A stretch of 64,000 bases of DNA from Streptomyces violaceorubidus (lineage in GTDB: Bacteria; Actinomycetota; Actinomycetes; Streptomycetales; Streptomycetaceae): the NCBI RefSeq assembly GCF_000717995.1, contig NZ_JODM01000023.1, forward strand, positions 1-64,000, in the 5' to 3' direction. Of this stretch, positions 25,258-35,799 are shown piece after piece. Below the pieces are notes generated by a model. The model did no database searches, was not told the DNA's origin, and saw only the letters and a program-made list of their open reading frames with translations. The position numbers were made by a program, and so were the translations under genes. Numbering within the stretch: the stretch's first letter is position 1; every line of letters begins with the position of its first letter.

Positions 25258-28200
25258 TCAGCCGGTGACGCCGAGGACCTCGGCGATGGAGCTGTTGGAG
25301 GTGTCGGCGATGTACAGCACCCCGGTCGAGAGGTCGACCGAGAGGGCGTACGGGGTGTTGAGGCGCGAAGCGGACGGGGCCTGACCGCTGCTCTCGCCGC
25401 CGGCGGCGGGCGCAGCGGCGTTGACGACGGTGCTGATGGTGCCGTCCGGCTCGACCTCGCGAACCGTGTTGTTCAGGGTGTCGGCGATGAAGAGGTCACC
25501 GGCGTTGTCGACGGCGACGCCCTGCGGACCGCTCAACTGGGCCTCGGTGGCGGGGCCGCCGTCCCCGGAGTAGCCGCCCCGGCCGTCGTTCTCGGCCCGG
25601 TCCTTGGCGTAGTTGCCCGCCACGGTGCTGATGGTGCCGGTGGCCGCGTCGACCTTGCGGATGACGCTGTTGGAGGTGTCGGCGATGTACACGTCGCCGT
25701 GCCGGTCGACGACCACACCGGTCGGAGAGCTCAGCCGCGCCTTGCGGGCCGTGTCGCCGTCACCCGCGTAACCGGCCTTGCCGCTGCCTGCGAACGCGTT
25801 GATCTTGCCGTCGGGCGTGACCCGCACGACGCGGTTGTTGAAGGTGTCGGCGACGTAGAGCACGCCGTGCGCGTCCACCGCGACCGCCTGGGGGTGGTTG
25901 AGGGCGGTTCTGGTGGCCTCGCGCTTCTCCTGCCCGACGAGGCTGGAGCCGGCAATCGCCGCCTCGCCGGTACCGGCGACCCGGTGGATGACCCCGTCCG
26001 CGGTGATCTCGCGGACAACGTTGTCAGCACTGTCGGCGATGAAGATGTCGCCCTTGGCGTCCACGGCGGTGCCCATCGGCTGGTAGAGCGTCGACTCGGT
26101 GGCCGCGCCGCCGTCGCCCTTGTCGCCGTAGCCCCCGAGGGACCCGGCGACCACCTCGCTCTGCCCGTTGGCGAGGGCGGCGAGGACGTTGTCGCCCGTG
26201 TTGGAGGCGTAGACGACGCCGTCGCTCGCCGAGACACCGGCCGGGCGGTAGAGACCGCCGGCGGGCGGCAGGGGCAGGCCGGTGGTCGGGTCGATGCGGA
26301 CCTCGCCGCCCGCGGAGGCGTCGTAGGGCAGGGTCTGCAGGATCGGACCGCTCGGCTTGGTGCTGTCACCGATGACGAGGCTGAGGTCGTCCGCCTCGCC
26401 GTTGCTGTCGGCACCCGAGTTCACGGCCGTGAGAGTGATCTTCAGGGTCACCTTGGCCGCGCCCTTGGGGACGTTGCCGTACCACGCCAGCGGGACGAGC
26501 TTGGAGACGGACCCACGCTGGTTGGCCTTGACGGGCCCGATGCTCGCGGCGGTCAGCGTCTTGCCGTCGGCGTTCTGGAAGGTGGCGGACACGACGGCGT
26601 TGTCGTTCTGCGTGGCGTAGCCGCCGATCAGGCCGGAGAGCTTGAAGGGCTTGCCGGAGACGTCACCGAGCGGGCTGAGGTCGATCGGCTGGGTCTGGGT
26701 GGTGGCGACGCCCGCGATCGCGTTCTCCGGATCGTGGCCGCCCCAGAAGACACGGCTGCCCGGCCGCGCGGGCGGGTAGGCCGAGGGCGACTGGGCGTAC
26801 GACTCGGCCACGGCCCGGGGAGCGGGCAGGGCGGAGGCGCTGAGCCAGCAGTCCGGCACGGGCACCGCGCCGTCACCGGGCGCACCGAACCAGATGTCGG
26901 AGGCGTAGTCCTCCGCGCCCGGGTTGGAGACCAGGTTGTGGTCCAGGGCCGGGGTCACCGGGTTGGGGCAGTTCGGGCTGCCCGCGTGGGTGCCGGTGGT
27001 GAGGTCGTAGCTCTGCCCGTGGGCGGCCGGCGAGGTGGGGTCGATGACGAAGGAGAGGTCGTCGGCGATGCCGTTGCTGTCGTTGCCCGCGTTGATCGCC
27101 GTCGCCGAGAGCGTGACGACGACCTCGGCGGTGCCGTCGGGCAGCGTGCCGAAGGTCTGGGTGGACAGCATGCCGCCGCTGTCCGGTCCGCCCTTCGCCG
27201 CGAGGTAGTCGGCGACGGCGACGCGCTGCGGCTCGGTGATCGGGCCGATCCGGGCGCTGCTCAGCGTGTTGCCGTGGTCGTCCTCGAAGACGGCGTCGAC
27301 CTGGGCGAAGTCGCCCTGCGTCGAGTAACCGCCGAGCTGGCCGGAGAGCTCGAAGGTGTGGCCGTCGGCGTGCATGGAGCTGACGTCGATGGTCTGGAAG
27401 GCCTTGGTCGTGACGCCCTGGACATCGTTGACGAAGCCCGGTGCCGGGTCGAAGCCCGGGTTGCCGGCCGGGGTCGAGCTCGAGTTGGTGCCGCCGAAGA
27501 AGAGCCTGGACCCTTCGAGGCCCGGGTAGGGGCCCTTCTGGCTCTTCGACTGGACGACGGCGTCGGGTGCGGGCAGATCACCGTGGCTGACCCAGCAGTC
27601 CGGCACGGGGACCGTGGCGGTCGCCTTCCCGGGGTCGGTGACGCCGCTGCCACTGCCGTACGGGTAGGCGACGGAGGTGTAGTCCTCCGCGCCGGGGTTG
27701 GAGATCAGGTTCTTGCCCGCGTCGTGCGGGGCCGGGGCGGGGCAGTTGCCGGTCTGGTCGTAGTTCTGGTCGGCCGGCGCGACCGCGCTGTCGCCGACGA
27801 CGAGGCTGACGCTGTCGGCGCTGGCGTCGTTGTGCCCCGCCCCGCCCATGGTGAAGGTCAGGGTGACGGCCACGTGGGTCGCGCCGGCGGGAACGGTGCC
27901 GTAGCCGCTGCGCGGGAGCAGACTGGAGGCGTCACCGCGATCGATCGCCGTCACCGGTCCCACCGTGGTGACGGCGGGGCGACCGCTGTCGTCGACCACG
28001 GTGTCGCCGTCGGCGTCCTGCCAGGTCGCCGTGAGGGTGGTGGCGTCGTCCTGGTCCGCGTAGCCGCCCAGGCGCGCGCCCAGGGCGAAGTGCTTGCCGA
28101 CGACGTCACCGAGCGAGCCGAGGTCGATCGTCTGGGACGCGGTGGTGATCGTGCCGGCGACCGCCTTGTCGTTGGCGCTCTTGCCGCCGTAGAAGTTCCG

Positions 28201-28638
28201 CGAGCCGGCCTTTCCGGGGTACGCCCCGGTCACCGCGCTGGCGATCTCGTTGGCGACATCGGTGCCGGTGATCGTGGAGGTGACCGCCCAGCAGTCCGGC
28301 AGGAGCACACCGTCGGGATCGGTGACCGAGCTGCCCGCGGTGGTGCCCGCGCCGCCCGGTACCGAGCCCCGCGTCGTGGCGTACTCCGCGCCCGGGTTCG
28401 AGACCAGGTTGCGGTCGAGTGCGACCTCCGCCTGCCCCGTCTCGGACGAACAGTACTGACCGCCCGTCAAGTCATAGCCCTGGGGCGCCGACACCAAGGC
28501 CCTGTCCGTCGCGTTCGCCCCCGCCGACGGCAGGCCGACCAGCGCGAGCCCGGCGGCGGCGACACCGGCCGCGACCTGAATCCGCACACGGCCGCCCCAG
28601 CGGCGTCTGCGTCTCTTGACCATCTCGTCCCACGTCAT
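25258..28638 (-). CDS. Large secreted NHL-repeat (six-bladed beta-propeller) protein
   Basis: A 1126-residue exported protein. ATG 28638 has GGAG 7 bases upstream; a signal peptide with KRRRRRW and AAGVAAAGLALVGLPSAGANA follows. The next ~750 residues contain three similar modules, each opening N-L-[VI]-S-N-P-G-A-E and ending with D-[SDL]-[VS][SL]-[LF]-V-[VI], which look like carbohydrate-binding-type beta sandwiches. The C-terminal ~330 residues hold six NHL repeats of the form PxGVAVDxxGDxYIADTxNNxVR, enough for one propeller. No catalytic residues stand out; it is likely a secreted binding or scaffold protein. It is first in an apparent operon with the phospholipase-type gene. A longer upstream ATG at 28755 lacks signal-peptide sense and is not chosen. 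Confidence 0.88.
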   Translation of the reverse strand: MTWDEMVKRRRRRWGGRVRIQVAAGVAAAGLALVGLPSAGANATDRALVSAPQGYDLTGGQYCSSETGQAEVALDRNLVSNPGAEYATTRGSVPGGAGTTAGSSVTDPDGVLLPDCWAVTSTITGTDVANEIASAVTGAYPGKAGSRNFYGGKSANDKAVAGTITTASQTIDLGSLGDVVGKHFALGARLGGYADQDDATTLTATWQDADGDTVVDDSGRPAVTTVGPVTAIDRGDASSLLPRSGYGTVPAGATHVAVTLTFTMGGAGHNDASADSVSLVVGDSAVAPADQNYDQTGNCPAPAPHDAGKNLISNPGAEDYTSVAYPYGSGSGVTDPGKATATVPVPDCWVSHGDLPAPDAVVQSKSQKGPYPGLEGSRLFFGGTNSSSTPAGNPGFDPAPGFVNDVQGVTTKAFQTIDVSSMHADGHTFELSGQLGGYSTQGDFAQVDAVFEDDHGNTLSSARIGPITEPQRVAVADYLAAKGGPDSGGMLSTQTFGTLPDGTAEVVVTLSATAINAGNDSNGIADDLSFVIDPTSPAAHGQSYDLTTGTHAGSPNCPNPVTPALDHNLVSNPGAEDYASDIWFGAPGDGAVPVPDCWLSASALPAPRAVAESYAQSPSAYPPARPGSRVFWGGHDPENAIAGVATTQTQPIDLSPLGDVSGKPFKLSGLIGGYATQNDNAVVSATFQNADGKTLTAASIGPVKANQRGSVSKLVPLAWYGNVPKGAAKVTLKITLTAVNSGADSNGEADDLSLVIGDSTKPSGPILQTLPYDASAGGEVRIDPTTGLPLPPAGGLYRPAGVSASDGVVYASNTGDNVLAALANGQSEVVAGSLGGYGDKGDGGAATESTLYQPMGTAVDAKGDIFIADSADNVVREITADGVIHRVAGTGEAAIAGSSLVGQEKREATRTALNHPQAVAVDAHGVLYVADTFNNRVVRVTPDGKINAFAGSGKAGYAGDGDTARKARLSSPTGVVVDRHGDVYIADTSNSVIRKVDAATGTISTVAGNYAKDRAENDGRGGYSGDGGPATEAQLSGPQGVAVDNAGDLFIADTLNNTVREVEPDGTISTVVNAAAPAAGGESSGQAPSASRLNTPYALSVDLSTGVLYIADTSNSSIAEVLGVTG

Positions 28639-28735
28639 CGCACGATCTCCGTCCACCGAAGGAAGGGGCCGCCTCTCAGGCGATGAGCGGTGCCGGAAAC
28701 CCCGGCTCCGCCTGACCCCGGCGCAGGTTCCGGGG

Positions 28736-28757
28736 AGCGGGTGAACATCCGTCAAAC
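28736..28757 (-). promoter_or_regulatory. PHO-box-like direct repeat upstream of the NHL/phospholipase pair
   Basis: On the minus strand GTTTGACGGAT and GTTCACCCGCT abut with an 11-nt period. The second is a near-perfect PhoP direct-repeat unit (GTTCACC core) and the first keeps GTT and GA/C positions. It lies about 100 bases upstream of the NHL-gene start. The window itself encodes PhoRP and has a clear PHO box at 39805. Binding is inferred. Confidence 0.4.
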
Positions 28758-28860
28758 ATCTGCTGGATCAACGTCGGTTGAATGGGAGAACGTTTGCAGT
28801 TGGGATCGGACAGCGGTCCGCATCCGACCGCTCCCGAGTCGGCGGATCTCCCGGCCCCGG

Positions 28861-28962
28861 CTCCTGCCCGACCGGCGGAGGCGACCGGCCCCGGCTCCTG
28901 CCCGACCGGCGCAGGCGACCGGCCCCGGCTCCTGCCCGACCGGCGGAGGCGACCGGCTCCGG
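28861..28962. repeat. Three tandem copies of a 34-bp repeat
   Basis: Units start at 28861, 28895 and 28929 with GCTCCTGCCCGACCGGCG and end in GCGACCGGCCCCG. They differ at one or two positions. The units are purely intergenic and each can fold on itself (CCGGC/GCCGG). Confidence 0.9.
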
Positions 28963-29320
28963 AGACGGTGCCGGGCCGTGGAGGGACGACGGGTGGCCTG
29001 GACGTGACCGGCCCGGACGAGGAGCTTGCCGAGCGCGCGATGCGGGGCCACGGCGTGCGGGGCGGGCCTGACACAGTGCGCGCGGCTGCCGAGTGCGAGT
29101 CAACTCCCTTTGCACAGTGTGTCGTTCACTGCTGTTACAGAGAGGGGCCGACGACGTGTTCGCGGAGGTCCGCTCGCGGGCGGGGCCGCGGCATACGGGC
29201 GGCTCGCTCAGGCGCGAGGGCGGATGCGCCCGCCTGCGGGGCCCGGGCCGAGGTCGTGTCGATCTTCGGGATGATTCGGGATGATGCCGTCGGCGTGGTG
29301 GGCGAACGTCTCCACGGACC

Positions 29321-29349
29321 CCGGGCGGGTGAATCCTCCACCCGCCCGG
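29321..29349 (-). terminator. Terminator hairpin after DoxX-like gene
   Basis: An 11-bp perfect stem (CCGGGCGGGTG with CACCCGCCCGG) and a 7-nt loop lie about 20 bases past the stop of the leftward gene at 29370. Confidence 0.7.
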
Positions 29350-29369
29350 AAGCACGCCGTCGTGGTGGC

Positions 29370-31094
29370 TCAGCCCAGGAGACCGCCCACCAGACGGCCG
29401 CCCGGCTCTCCAGTGGAGGAGGAACCGCCGCCGCCGTCACCGCTGCCGGTGGAACCGGTGGAGCCGCCCCCACCGCTGCCGCCGGTCGAGGTGCCGCCCG
29501 CGGTCGGGCCGGCCGTGGTGCTCGGCGCCTGGCCGGCCGGGGAGGACTGCCGCGGCGGGGCCTGGCCCGTGGTGCCCTGGGTCTGGCTCGGCGTACCGCC
29601 ACCGGTGGAGGTGCCGCCGCTGTCCCGGGTCGTCGCGCCCGGGGTGGTCGCGGCGTCCTCGGAGGAGGCGGACGCGCCGCTGGTGGCGCCCCGGGTGGGA
29701 GACGCGGAGGCCTCCGGGGAGGAGGTCTTCGGCTCGCGCGTGCCGGGGTCCTGCGGGAGCGGCGAGCCGGGCAGCTCGTTGCGCGGGGCCTCGCCGGGCC
29801 CGGGGACGACCACGCGGTCGGCGTCCCGGACGGCACCGCCGAGGACGGAGCCGACGAGCAGGGTGACACCGGCGACCAGGAAGGTGACGAGGGCGCCGCG
29901 GCGCAGGACGTAGCGGCGCAGGTCCCAGATGTCGGAGCGGGGGCCGAGCCGGCGCCAGGCGCTGCCCGCGAGCCGGCCGTCCACGGAGTAGACGGGCGCC
30001 CCGGCGATGATCAGCGGGGACCAGGCGGCGAGGTAGATGATGTCCGGCGCGTCGTAGGCCGGGACGCTCTTCCAGCTGACGGTGACGAGGAGCGCGGCGG
30101 ACAGGGCGGCACCGATGACGGCGGCCACCCGCTGCCAGCACCCGAGGACGGTCAGGACGCCCACCAGCACCTGGAGGAAGGCGATGACCAGCCCGGCGCC
30201 CACGGGGTGGGCGAGGGCGAACTGGCGCAGCGGCTCGGCGACGTCCCAGGGGTGCAGGGTGTTGAGCCACTTGACCATGGAGCCGCGTTCGCCGCCGTCG
30301 AAGTAGACGGGGTCGCAGAGCTTGCCCATGCCGGCGTAGATGGAGATGAAGCCGAGGAAGACGCGCAGGGGCAGCAGGACGACGCCGAGGTTCATCCGGC
30401 GGCCGGGGAAGTAGGCGTGCCGTGCCGGGTCGTCGGCACGGCGCCTGCGGCGCGGTCCGCCCGGTTCGGTGTCGTCGCCGTGGCCGTCGGTTCCGGTCCC
30501 GAAGTCCCGCGGGCCGTAGCCGGATTCGTCGTAGGAGGGTTCGTCGTAGGAGGGTTCGTCGTAGGCGCTGCCCACGGTGCGCATCGCGGGCAGCAGCCGG
30601 GTGCCCTCGGGGACGGGGCCGCGCTGGGCGCCGACGAGGGGGGTCTCGAGCGTCTGGGTGGCGGGACCGTCGTCGTAGTCCAGCGGGCCGCCGCCGAGGT
30701 CGACCCGGGGGATGACCTGCGTGGCTCCGGCGTCGCCCGAACGGTCGGCGGCCGGGTCGTCGGCGTGGTGACCGGCTCCCGCCCGCACCGCCTGGAGCAG
30801 CCGGTGCGCGCCGGTGTCGTCCGGGTCGGACCGCCCGCTCCACACGACGGCGCGACGACGGCCCGGGGCGGCGGGCACGCGGGCGGTGTCCTGGGTGGCG
30901 CTCAGGTGCCGCGCGATCCGCGGGGACTGGGTCCGCCGCGCGGAGGCACCGAACTGCACGCGGAAACTCGCGTGGTTGACGATGACCTGGGCCGGATCGC
31001 TCGGCACCTTCACCATGCTCAGCGCGGGAGCGTCGTCGTATCCCGACGAGCGGTCCCCCGTGGGTGTGCGGGGTGTTCTGGTGTCCACACTCAT
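29370..31094 (-). CDS. DoxX-family membrane protein with long disordered flanks
   Basis: A 574-residue protein. The first ~230 residues are hydrophilic and disordered, including a triple YDEP/YDES repeat (SAYDEPSYDEPSYDESGYG). The central ~200 residues hold four to five membrane segments of the DoxX type (NLGVVLLPLRVFLGFISIYA, AGLVIAFLQVLVGVLTVLG, VIGAALSAALLVTVSW), a layout known from quinol-oxidase-associated and redox membrane proteins. A further TM (ALVTFLVAGVTLLVGSVLGG) precedes a Ser/Thr/Gly-rich tail of ~130 residues. The substrate or partner is unknown. It lies upstream of, and on the same strand as, the NHL gene but is separated from it by a hairpin and 730 bp. Confidence 0.85.
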   Translation of the reverse strand: MSVDTRTPRTPTGDRSSGYDDAPALSMVKVPSDPAQVIVNHASFRVQFGASARRTQSPRIARHLSATQDTARVPAAPGRRRAVVWSGRSDPDDTGAHRLLQAVRAGAGHHADDPAADRSGDAGATQVIPRVDLGGGPLDYDDGPATQTLETPLVGAQRGPVPEGTRLLPAMRTVGSAYDEPSYDEPSYDESGYGPRDFGTGTDGHGDDTEPGGPRRRRRADDPARHAYFPGRRMNLGVVLLPLRVFLGFISIYAGMGKLCDPVYFDGGERGSMVKWLNTLHPWDVAEPLRQFALAHPVGAGLVIAFLQVLVGVLTVLGCWQRVAAVIGAALSAALLVTVSWKSVPAYDAPDIIYLAAWSPLIIAGAPVYSVDGRLAGSAWRRLGPRSDIWDLRRYVLRRGALVTFLVAGVTLLVGSVLGGAVRDADRVVVPGPGEAPRNELPGSPLPQDPGTREPKTSSPEASASPTRGATSGASASSEDAATTPGATTRDSGGTSTGGGTPSQTQGTTGQAPPRQSSPAGQAPSTTAGPTAGGTSTGGSGGGGSTGSTGSGDGGGGSSSTGEPGGRLVGGLLG

Positions 31095-31211
31095 CTAACC
31101 GAGTGATGTGTCGTTAGGACACTGCCTTGACCGCCCGGATCTGTCCGGACCCCGTCAAGCATGTCCGGACAGCCTCGAACACCCCGTACGGGCTATACGG
31201 CGAACGCTTGT

Positions 31212-32153
31212 TCAGCTCCGCCGTCGCGCCGCCTCGTACAGCACGATGCCCGCCGCCACACCCGCGTTGAGCGACTCGGCCCCGCCCGGCATCGGGATCC
31301 GGACCCGGAAGTCGCAGGTTTCGCCGACGAGTCGGGACAGGCCCTTGCCCTCGCTGCCGACGACGATGACCACGGGGCCGTCGAGGGCCGCCAGGTCCCC
31401 CAGTTCGGCTTCACCGTCGGCGGCGAGACCGACGACCGTGATGCCGGCCTTCTGGTACGACTCCAGCGCCCGCGTGAGGTTGGTGGCGCGGGCCACCGGC
31501 GTACGGGCGGCCGTGCCGGCGGACGTCTTCCAGGCGCCCGCCGTCATGCCGGCCGCCCGCCGCTCGGGCACGACGACGCCGTGGCCGCCGAAGGCGGAGA
31601 CCGAGCGGACGACGGCACCGAGGTTGCGCGGGTCGGTCACCCCGTCGAGGGCGACGATCAGCGGGTCCACGCCCTCGTCGTGGGCGGCGGCGACCAGGTC
31701 CTCGGGGTGCGCGTACTCGTACGGCGGCACCTGGAGCACGAGCCCCTGGTGGTTGAGCCCGTTGGTCATCCGGTCCAGCTCGGGACGCGGCGCCTCCATG
31801 AGGTTGATGCCACCGCGCTCGGCGGCGAGTTGCAGCGCCTCGCGCACCCGCTCGTCGTTGTCGATGAACTGCTGGACGTAGAGCGTGGAGGCGGGCACGC
31901 CCTCGCGCAGCGCCTCGTAGACCGGGTTGCGGCCGACGACCAGCTCGGACGTCGACCGGCCGCCACCGCGCCGCTGCTGCGGGCGCCCCGTGGCGCGGCG
32001 CGCCTTGGCGTTGGCGGCGCGCTGCTTGGCGTGCCCCTTGCGCATCTCGGCGGGAGGCGTCGGCCCCTTGCCTTCCAGGCCCCGGCGTCGCTTGCCGCCG
32101 CTGCCGACCTGCGCGCCCTTCTTGCCGGACATGCGGCGGTTGTTCGCGGCCAT
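31212..32153 (-). CDS. rlmB: 23S rRNA (guanosine-2'-O-)-methyltransferase RlmB (TrmH/SpoU family)
   Basis: A 313-residue SpoU-family methyltransferase. A long basic N-terminal extension ([18 protein letters not shown]...) precedes the substrate-binding domain ([20 protein letters not shown]) and the knotted SAM domain. Motif 1 is [17 protein letters not shown], motif 2 [16 protein letters not shown] and motif 3 [20 protein letters not shown]. RlmB methylates G2251 in the peptidyl-transferase P loop. An AGG-containing ribosome-binding site lies about 9 bases before the ATG. It is downstream of cysS on the same strand, a conserved actinobacterial pairing. Confidence 0.93.
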   Translation of the reverse strand: MAANNRRMSGKKGAQVGSGGKRRRGLEGKGPTPPAEMRKGHAKQRAANAKARRATGRPQQRRGGGRSTSELVVGRNPVYEALREGVPASTLYVQQFIDNDERVREALQLAAERGGINLMEAPRPELDRMTNGLNHQGLVLQVPPYEYAHPEDLVAAAHDEGVDPLIVALDGVTDPRNLGAVVRSVSAFGGHGVVVPERRAAGMTAGAWKTSAGTAARTPVARATNLTRALESYQKAGITVVGLAADGEAELGDLAALDGPVVIVVGSEGKGLSRLVGETCDFRVRIPMPGGAESLNAGVAAGIVLYEAARRRS

Positions 32154-32274
32154 GAGTTACCTGTCTCCGCTCTCTACGGGAGTGTGCGTCGTACGTGCGT
32201 CTTATGCAGTGTGCCGCCCGGAGGGCCGGGCGGCACAATCGATCTACGGGCTCGGGCCCCGCCCACCCCCCGGG

Positions 32275-33675
<1,401 letters not shown>

Positions 33676-34183
33676 GTGTCCAGGGTAGTAGGCGCCGAGC
33701 AGTGCCAAGGGCACGCGTACCGCGTTGTTGCCGGACCGAGTGGGAACGCCGGGAGGGCAGGCCCTTGCCCCCACGCGTCGGACGGCACGGGCACCGGCCG
33801 CGGCCCAGGGGCGAAGCCCAGACGGTGCGCGAGGCGGAGCACCGCACGGCGCGCCCCCGGGCAGCACCCGGACATCCCCCGGGCAGCACCCCTCACACCA
33901 CCCGCACGCCCTTGTCCCCACGCGTCGGACGGCACAGGCACCAGCCGGGGGGCGAGGGCGGAGCCCCAGCCGGGGCGCGAGGCAGAGCCCCGCACGACGC
34001 GCCCCCGGGCAGCACCCCTCACACCACCCGCACGCTCTTGCCCCCGCGCGTCGGGCGGCACGGGCACCGGCCGGGGGCGAGGGTCGGAGCCCCAGACGGT
34101 GCGCGAGGCAGAGCCCCGCACGGCGCGCCCCGGGCAGCACCCGGACATCCCCCGGGCGGCACCCCTCACACCGCCCCGCCCGG
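33676..34183. repeat. Triplicated ~147-bp intergenic repeat between ispF and cysS
   Basis: Three head-to-tail copies begin with CTTGCCCCCACGCGTCGG-like sequence at 33764, 33911 and 34037. Copies 1 and 3 are about 147 bp; copy 2 is about 126 bp because it lacks a CGGACATCCCCCGGGCAGCAC-like block. Each contains GGAGCCCCAGCCGG, GCGCGAGGCAGAGC and CCCCTCACACC. No gene, promoter or ribosome-binding site is seen within them; 33676-33763 holds the cysS start region. The last copy ends at the ispF stop. Confidence 0.85.
33682..33687 (-). promoter_or_regulatory. -10-like TACCCT element for cysS (possible leaderless mRNA)
   Basis: On the minus strand TACCCT is followed by GGACAC and then the cysS GTG, leaving no room for a ribosome-binding site. 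Confidence 0.45.
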
Positions 34184-34687
34184 CTAGGGCACCCGCACGA
34201 CCAACGCCGTGGCCACCGCCATCAGCCCCTCGCCCCGCCCGGGGAACCCCAGCCCGTCCGTCGTCGCCCCCGACACGGACACCGGTGCCCCGACCGCGCC
34301 GGAGAGGACGGCCTCCGCCTCGTCCCGCCGCTTCCCGATCTTCGGCCGCGCCCCGACCACCTGCACCGCGACGTTCCCGATCCGGAACCCCGCCGCCCGC
34401 ACGATCCGCGCCGCCTCCGTCAGGAGCGTCACCCCGGAGGCCCCGGACCACTCCGGCCGCCCGGTGCCGAAGTGCCGGCCCAGGTCTCCGAGCCCGGCCG
34501 CGGAGAACAGCGCGTTGCACGCCGCGTGGGCGACGACGTCCGCGTCGGAGTGCCCGGCGAGCCCGGGCCCCTCGCCCTCCCACTTCAGCCCCGCGCACCA
34601 CAGCTCACGCCCGTCCTCGAAGGCGTGGATGTCCGTACCGATCCCGACCTGCGGCAGCAGCACCTGCGCACCCGTCTCAGAACCCAT
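34184..34687 (-). CDS. ispF: 2-C-methyl-D-erythritol 2,4-cyclodiphosphate synthase
   Basis: A 167-residue MEP-pathway enzyme that converts CDP-ME-2-phosphate to the cyclodiphosphate with loss of CMP. The metal ligands are visible as Asp19 and His21 ([10 protein letters not shown]) and His54 ([16 protein letters not shown]). [14 protein letters not shown] is the family's CMP-binding region and [14 protein letters not shown] the conserved C-terminal motif. The ATG at 34687 overlaps the end of ispD by 11 bp, so the two are translationally coupled, as in many actinobacteria. Confidence 0.96.
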   Translation of the reverse strand: MGSETGAQVLLPQVGIGTDIHAFEDGRELWCAGLKWEGEGPGLAGHSDADVVAHAACNALFSAAGLGDLGRHFGTGRPEWSGASGVTLLTEAARIVRAAGFRIGNVAVQVVGARPKIGKRRDEAEAVLSGAVGAPVSVSGATTDGLGFPGRGEGLMAVATALVVRVP

Positions 34688-35477
34688 CGTTCAGCCTCCT
34701 GCGCGCCAGTACCGCCTCCGCCAGCACCAGGTCGAGCGGGCGCGTCACCTTGAACGCCTCCTCGTGCCCCGGCACCACCACCACCGCGAGCCCGAGCCGC
34801 TCCACCATGCTCGCGTCGTCCGTGACGTCGTCGGTCACCGTCCCGTGGGCCCGCACCAGCGTCGCGCGGTCGAAACCCTGCGGGGTCTGCACGGCACGCA
34901 GCCGCGCCCGCTCCGGCGTCGCCACCACCGGCTCCGGCTCGCCCGGCGCCGCGGCGGGCTCGACCTGCTTGACGGTGTCGGCGAGCGGCACCGCCGGCAC
35001 CACGGCGGGCGCGCCCTCCCGTACGGCGTCGATCACGGCGTCCACCGTGTCCACCGGCACGAGCGGCCGGGCGGCGTCGTGGACCAGGACGATGTCGTAC
35101 TCGGGCGGCAGCGCGTCCAGGCCGAGCCGTACGGACTCCTGCCGGGTCTCGCCGCCGGGCACCACGAGGAAGTCCGTCCTCTCGGGCAGCGCGTGCGCGT
35201 CCAGGAGGCTCTTGACCTCACCCGCGCCGTCGGGCGGAGCGACGACCACGACGAGGGAAACCCCGCGGGAGGCGGCCATCGCCCGGACCGCGTGGATGAG
35301 CATGGGCGTACCGCCCAGCGCGCGCAGGGCCTTCGGGGCGCCCGGGCCGAGCCGTACGCCCCGGCCCGCGGCCGGGATCACGGCGGCGGTCCTGGGACGC
35401 GGACGGTCCCCGGCAGGCGTCTCGGCGGACGTCCCGGGGGACGTCTCGGAGGGTGAGGGACGCGATTCGTCAGACAT
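34677..35477 (-). CDS. ispD: 2-C-methyl-D-erythritol 4-phosphate cytidylyltransferase
   Basis: A 266-residue enzyme of the MEP isoprenoid pathway. An acidic Ser/Pro/Glu-rich N-terminal tail (~28 residues) is followed by the nucleotide-binding motif [20 protein letters not shown], with the catalytic Arg/Lys pair, then [20 protein letters not shown] and [14 protein letters not shown]. It is upstream of ispF and downstream of carD, on the same strand as both. Codon use matches its neighbours. Confidence 0.95.
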   Translation of the reverse strand: MSDESRPSPSETSPGTSAETPAGDRPRPRTAAVIPAAGRGVRLGPGAPKALRALGGTPMLIHAVRAMAASRGVSLVVVVAPPDGAGEVKSLLDAHALPERTDFLVVPGGETRQESVRLGLDALPPEYDIVLVHDAARPLVPVDTVDAVIDAVREGAPAVVPAVPLADTVKQVEPAAAPGEPEPVVATPERARLRAVQTPQGFDRATLVRAHGTVTDDVTDDASMVERLGLAVVVVPGHEEAFKVTRPLDLVLAEAVLARRRLNDGF

Positions 35478-35799
35478 CGGTTCCTGTCAGGTTTGTGTGC
35501 TCGACCTAGTTGGGTATGGCCTCACCGTGCCGGGCGCGATGCCTTGACCGGACCCTTCCGTGACCCTGGTCGAGCCAGCAGCCCGGGCCCGGCACGCCAG
35601 GACCCGGGGAAACCTCCCGGGACGAGCGTACGAGGATCAACGGCGTCCGGGCGTCCGGACGCCGGAAGCTCCGGACGCCGGAAGCGGTGTCCGGGTACGA
35701 ACATGCCGCAGCGCCCGGCGACAGCAAAGGATGTCATCGGGCACCGCGGCATTTCAGTGCGCTGAACCGAGTGGCTGACGGTCTGCGCCTCGCCTCAGA
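35478..35799. other. 322-bp spacer between carD and ispD
   Basis: No gene is visible. It carries two tandem copies of TCCGGACGCCGGAAGC (35654-35669 and 35670-35685) and must include either read-through sequence or an ispD promoter. I could not identify -35/-10 boxes with confidence. Confidence 0.6.

Larger units (their letters stand above)
28639..29369. other. 731-bp gene-free region with tandem repeats, PHO-box-like site and terminator hairpin
   Basis: The region holds the start region of the NHL gene at its left, three 34-bp tandem repeats (28861-28962) and a terminator hairpin for the leftward DoxX-like gene (29321-29349). Short open frames cross it but have no ribosome-binding sites or sensible proteins. 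Confidence 0.6.

Noticed and set aside
25225..28686. A 1153-aa rightward frame antisense to the NHL-repeat gene
   Set aside because: It is the complement of a well-supported NHL-repeat gene and has no domain or start signal.
28782..31106. A long rightward frame over the DoxX-like gene and the 5' repeats
   Set aside because: It is a codon-bias shadow; the opposite strand encodes a protein with membrane helices and a clear start.
33676..34140. N-terminal extension of cysS into the triplicated repeat
   Set aside because: The extension only translates the repeat (Ala/Arg/Gly/Cys-rich text), while the GTG at 33675 gives the normal synthetase length and HIGH-motif spacing.
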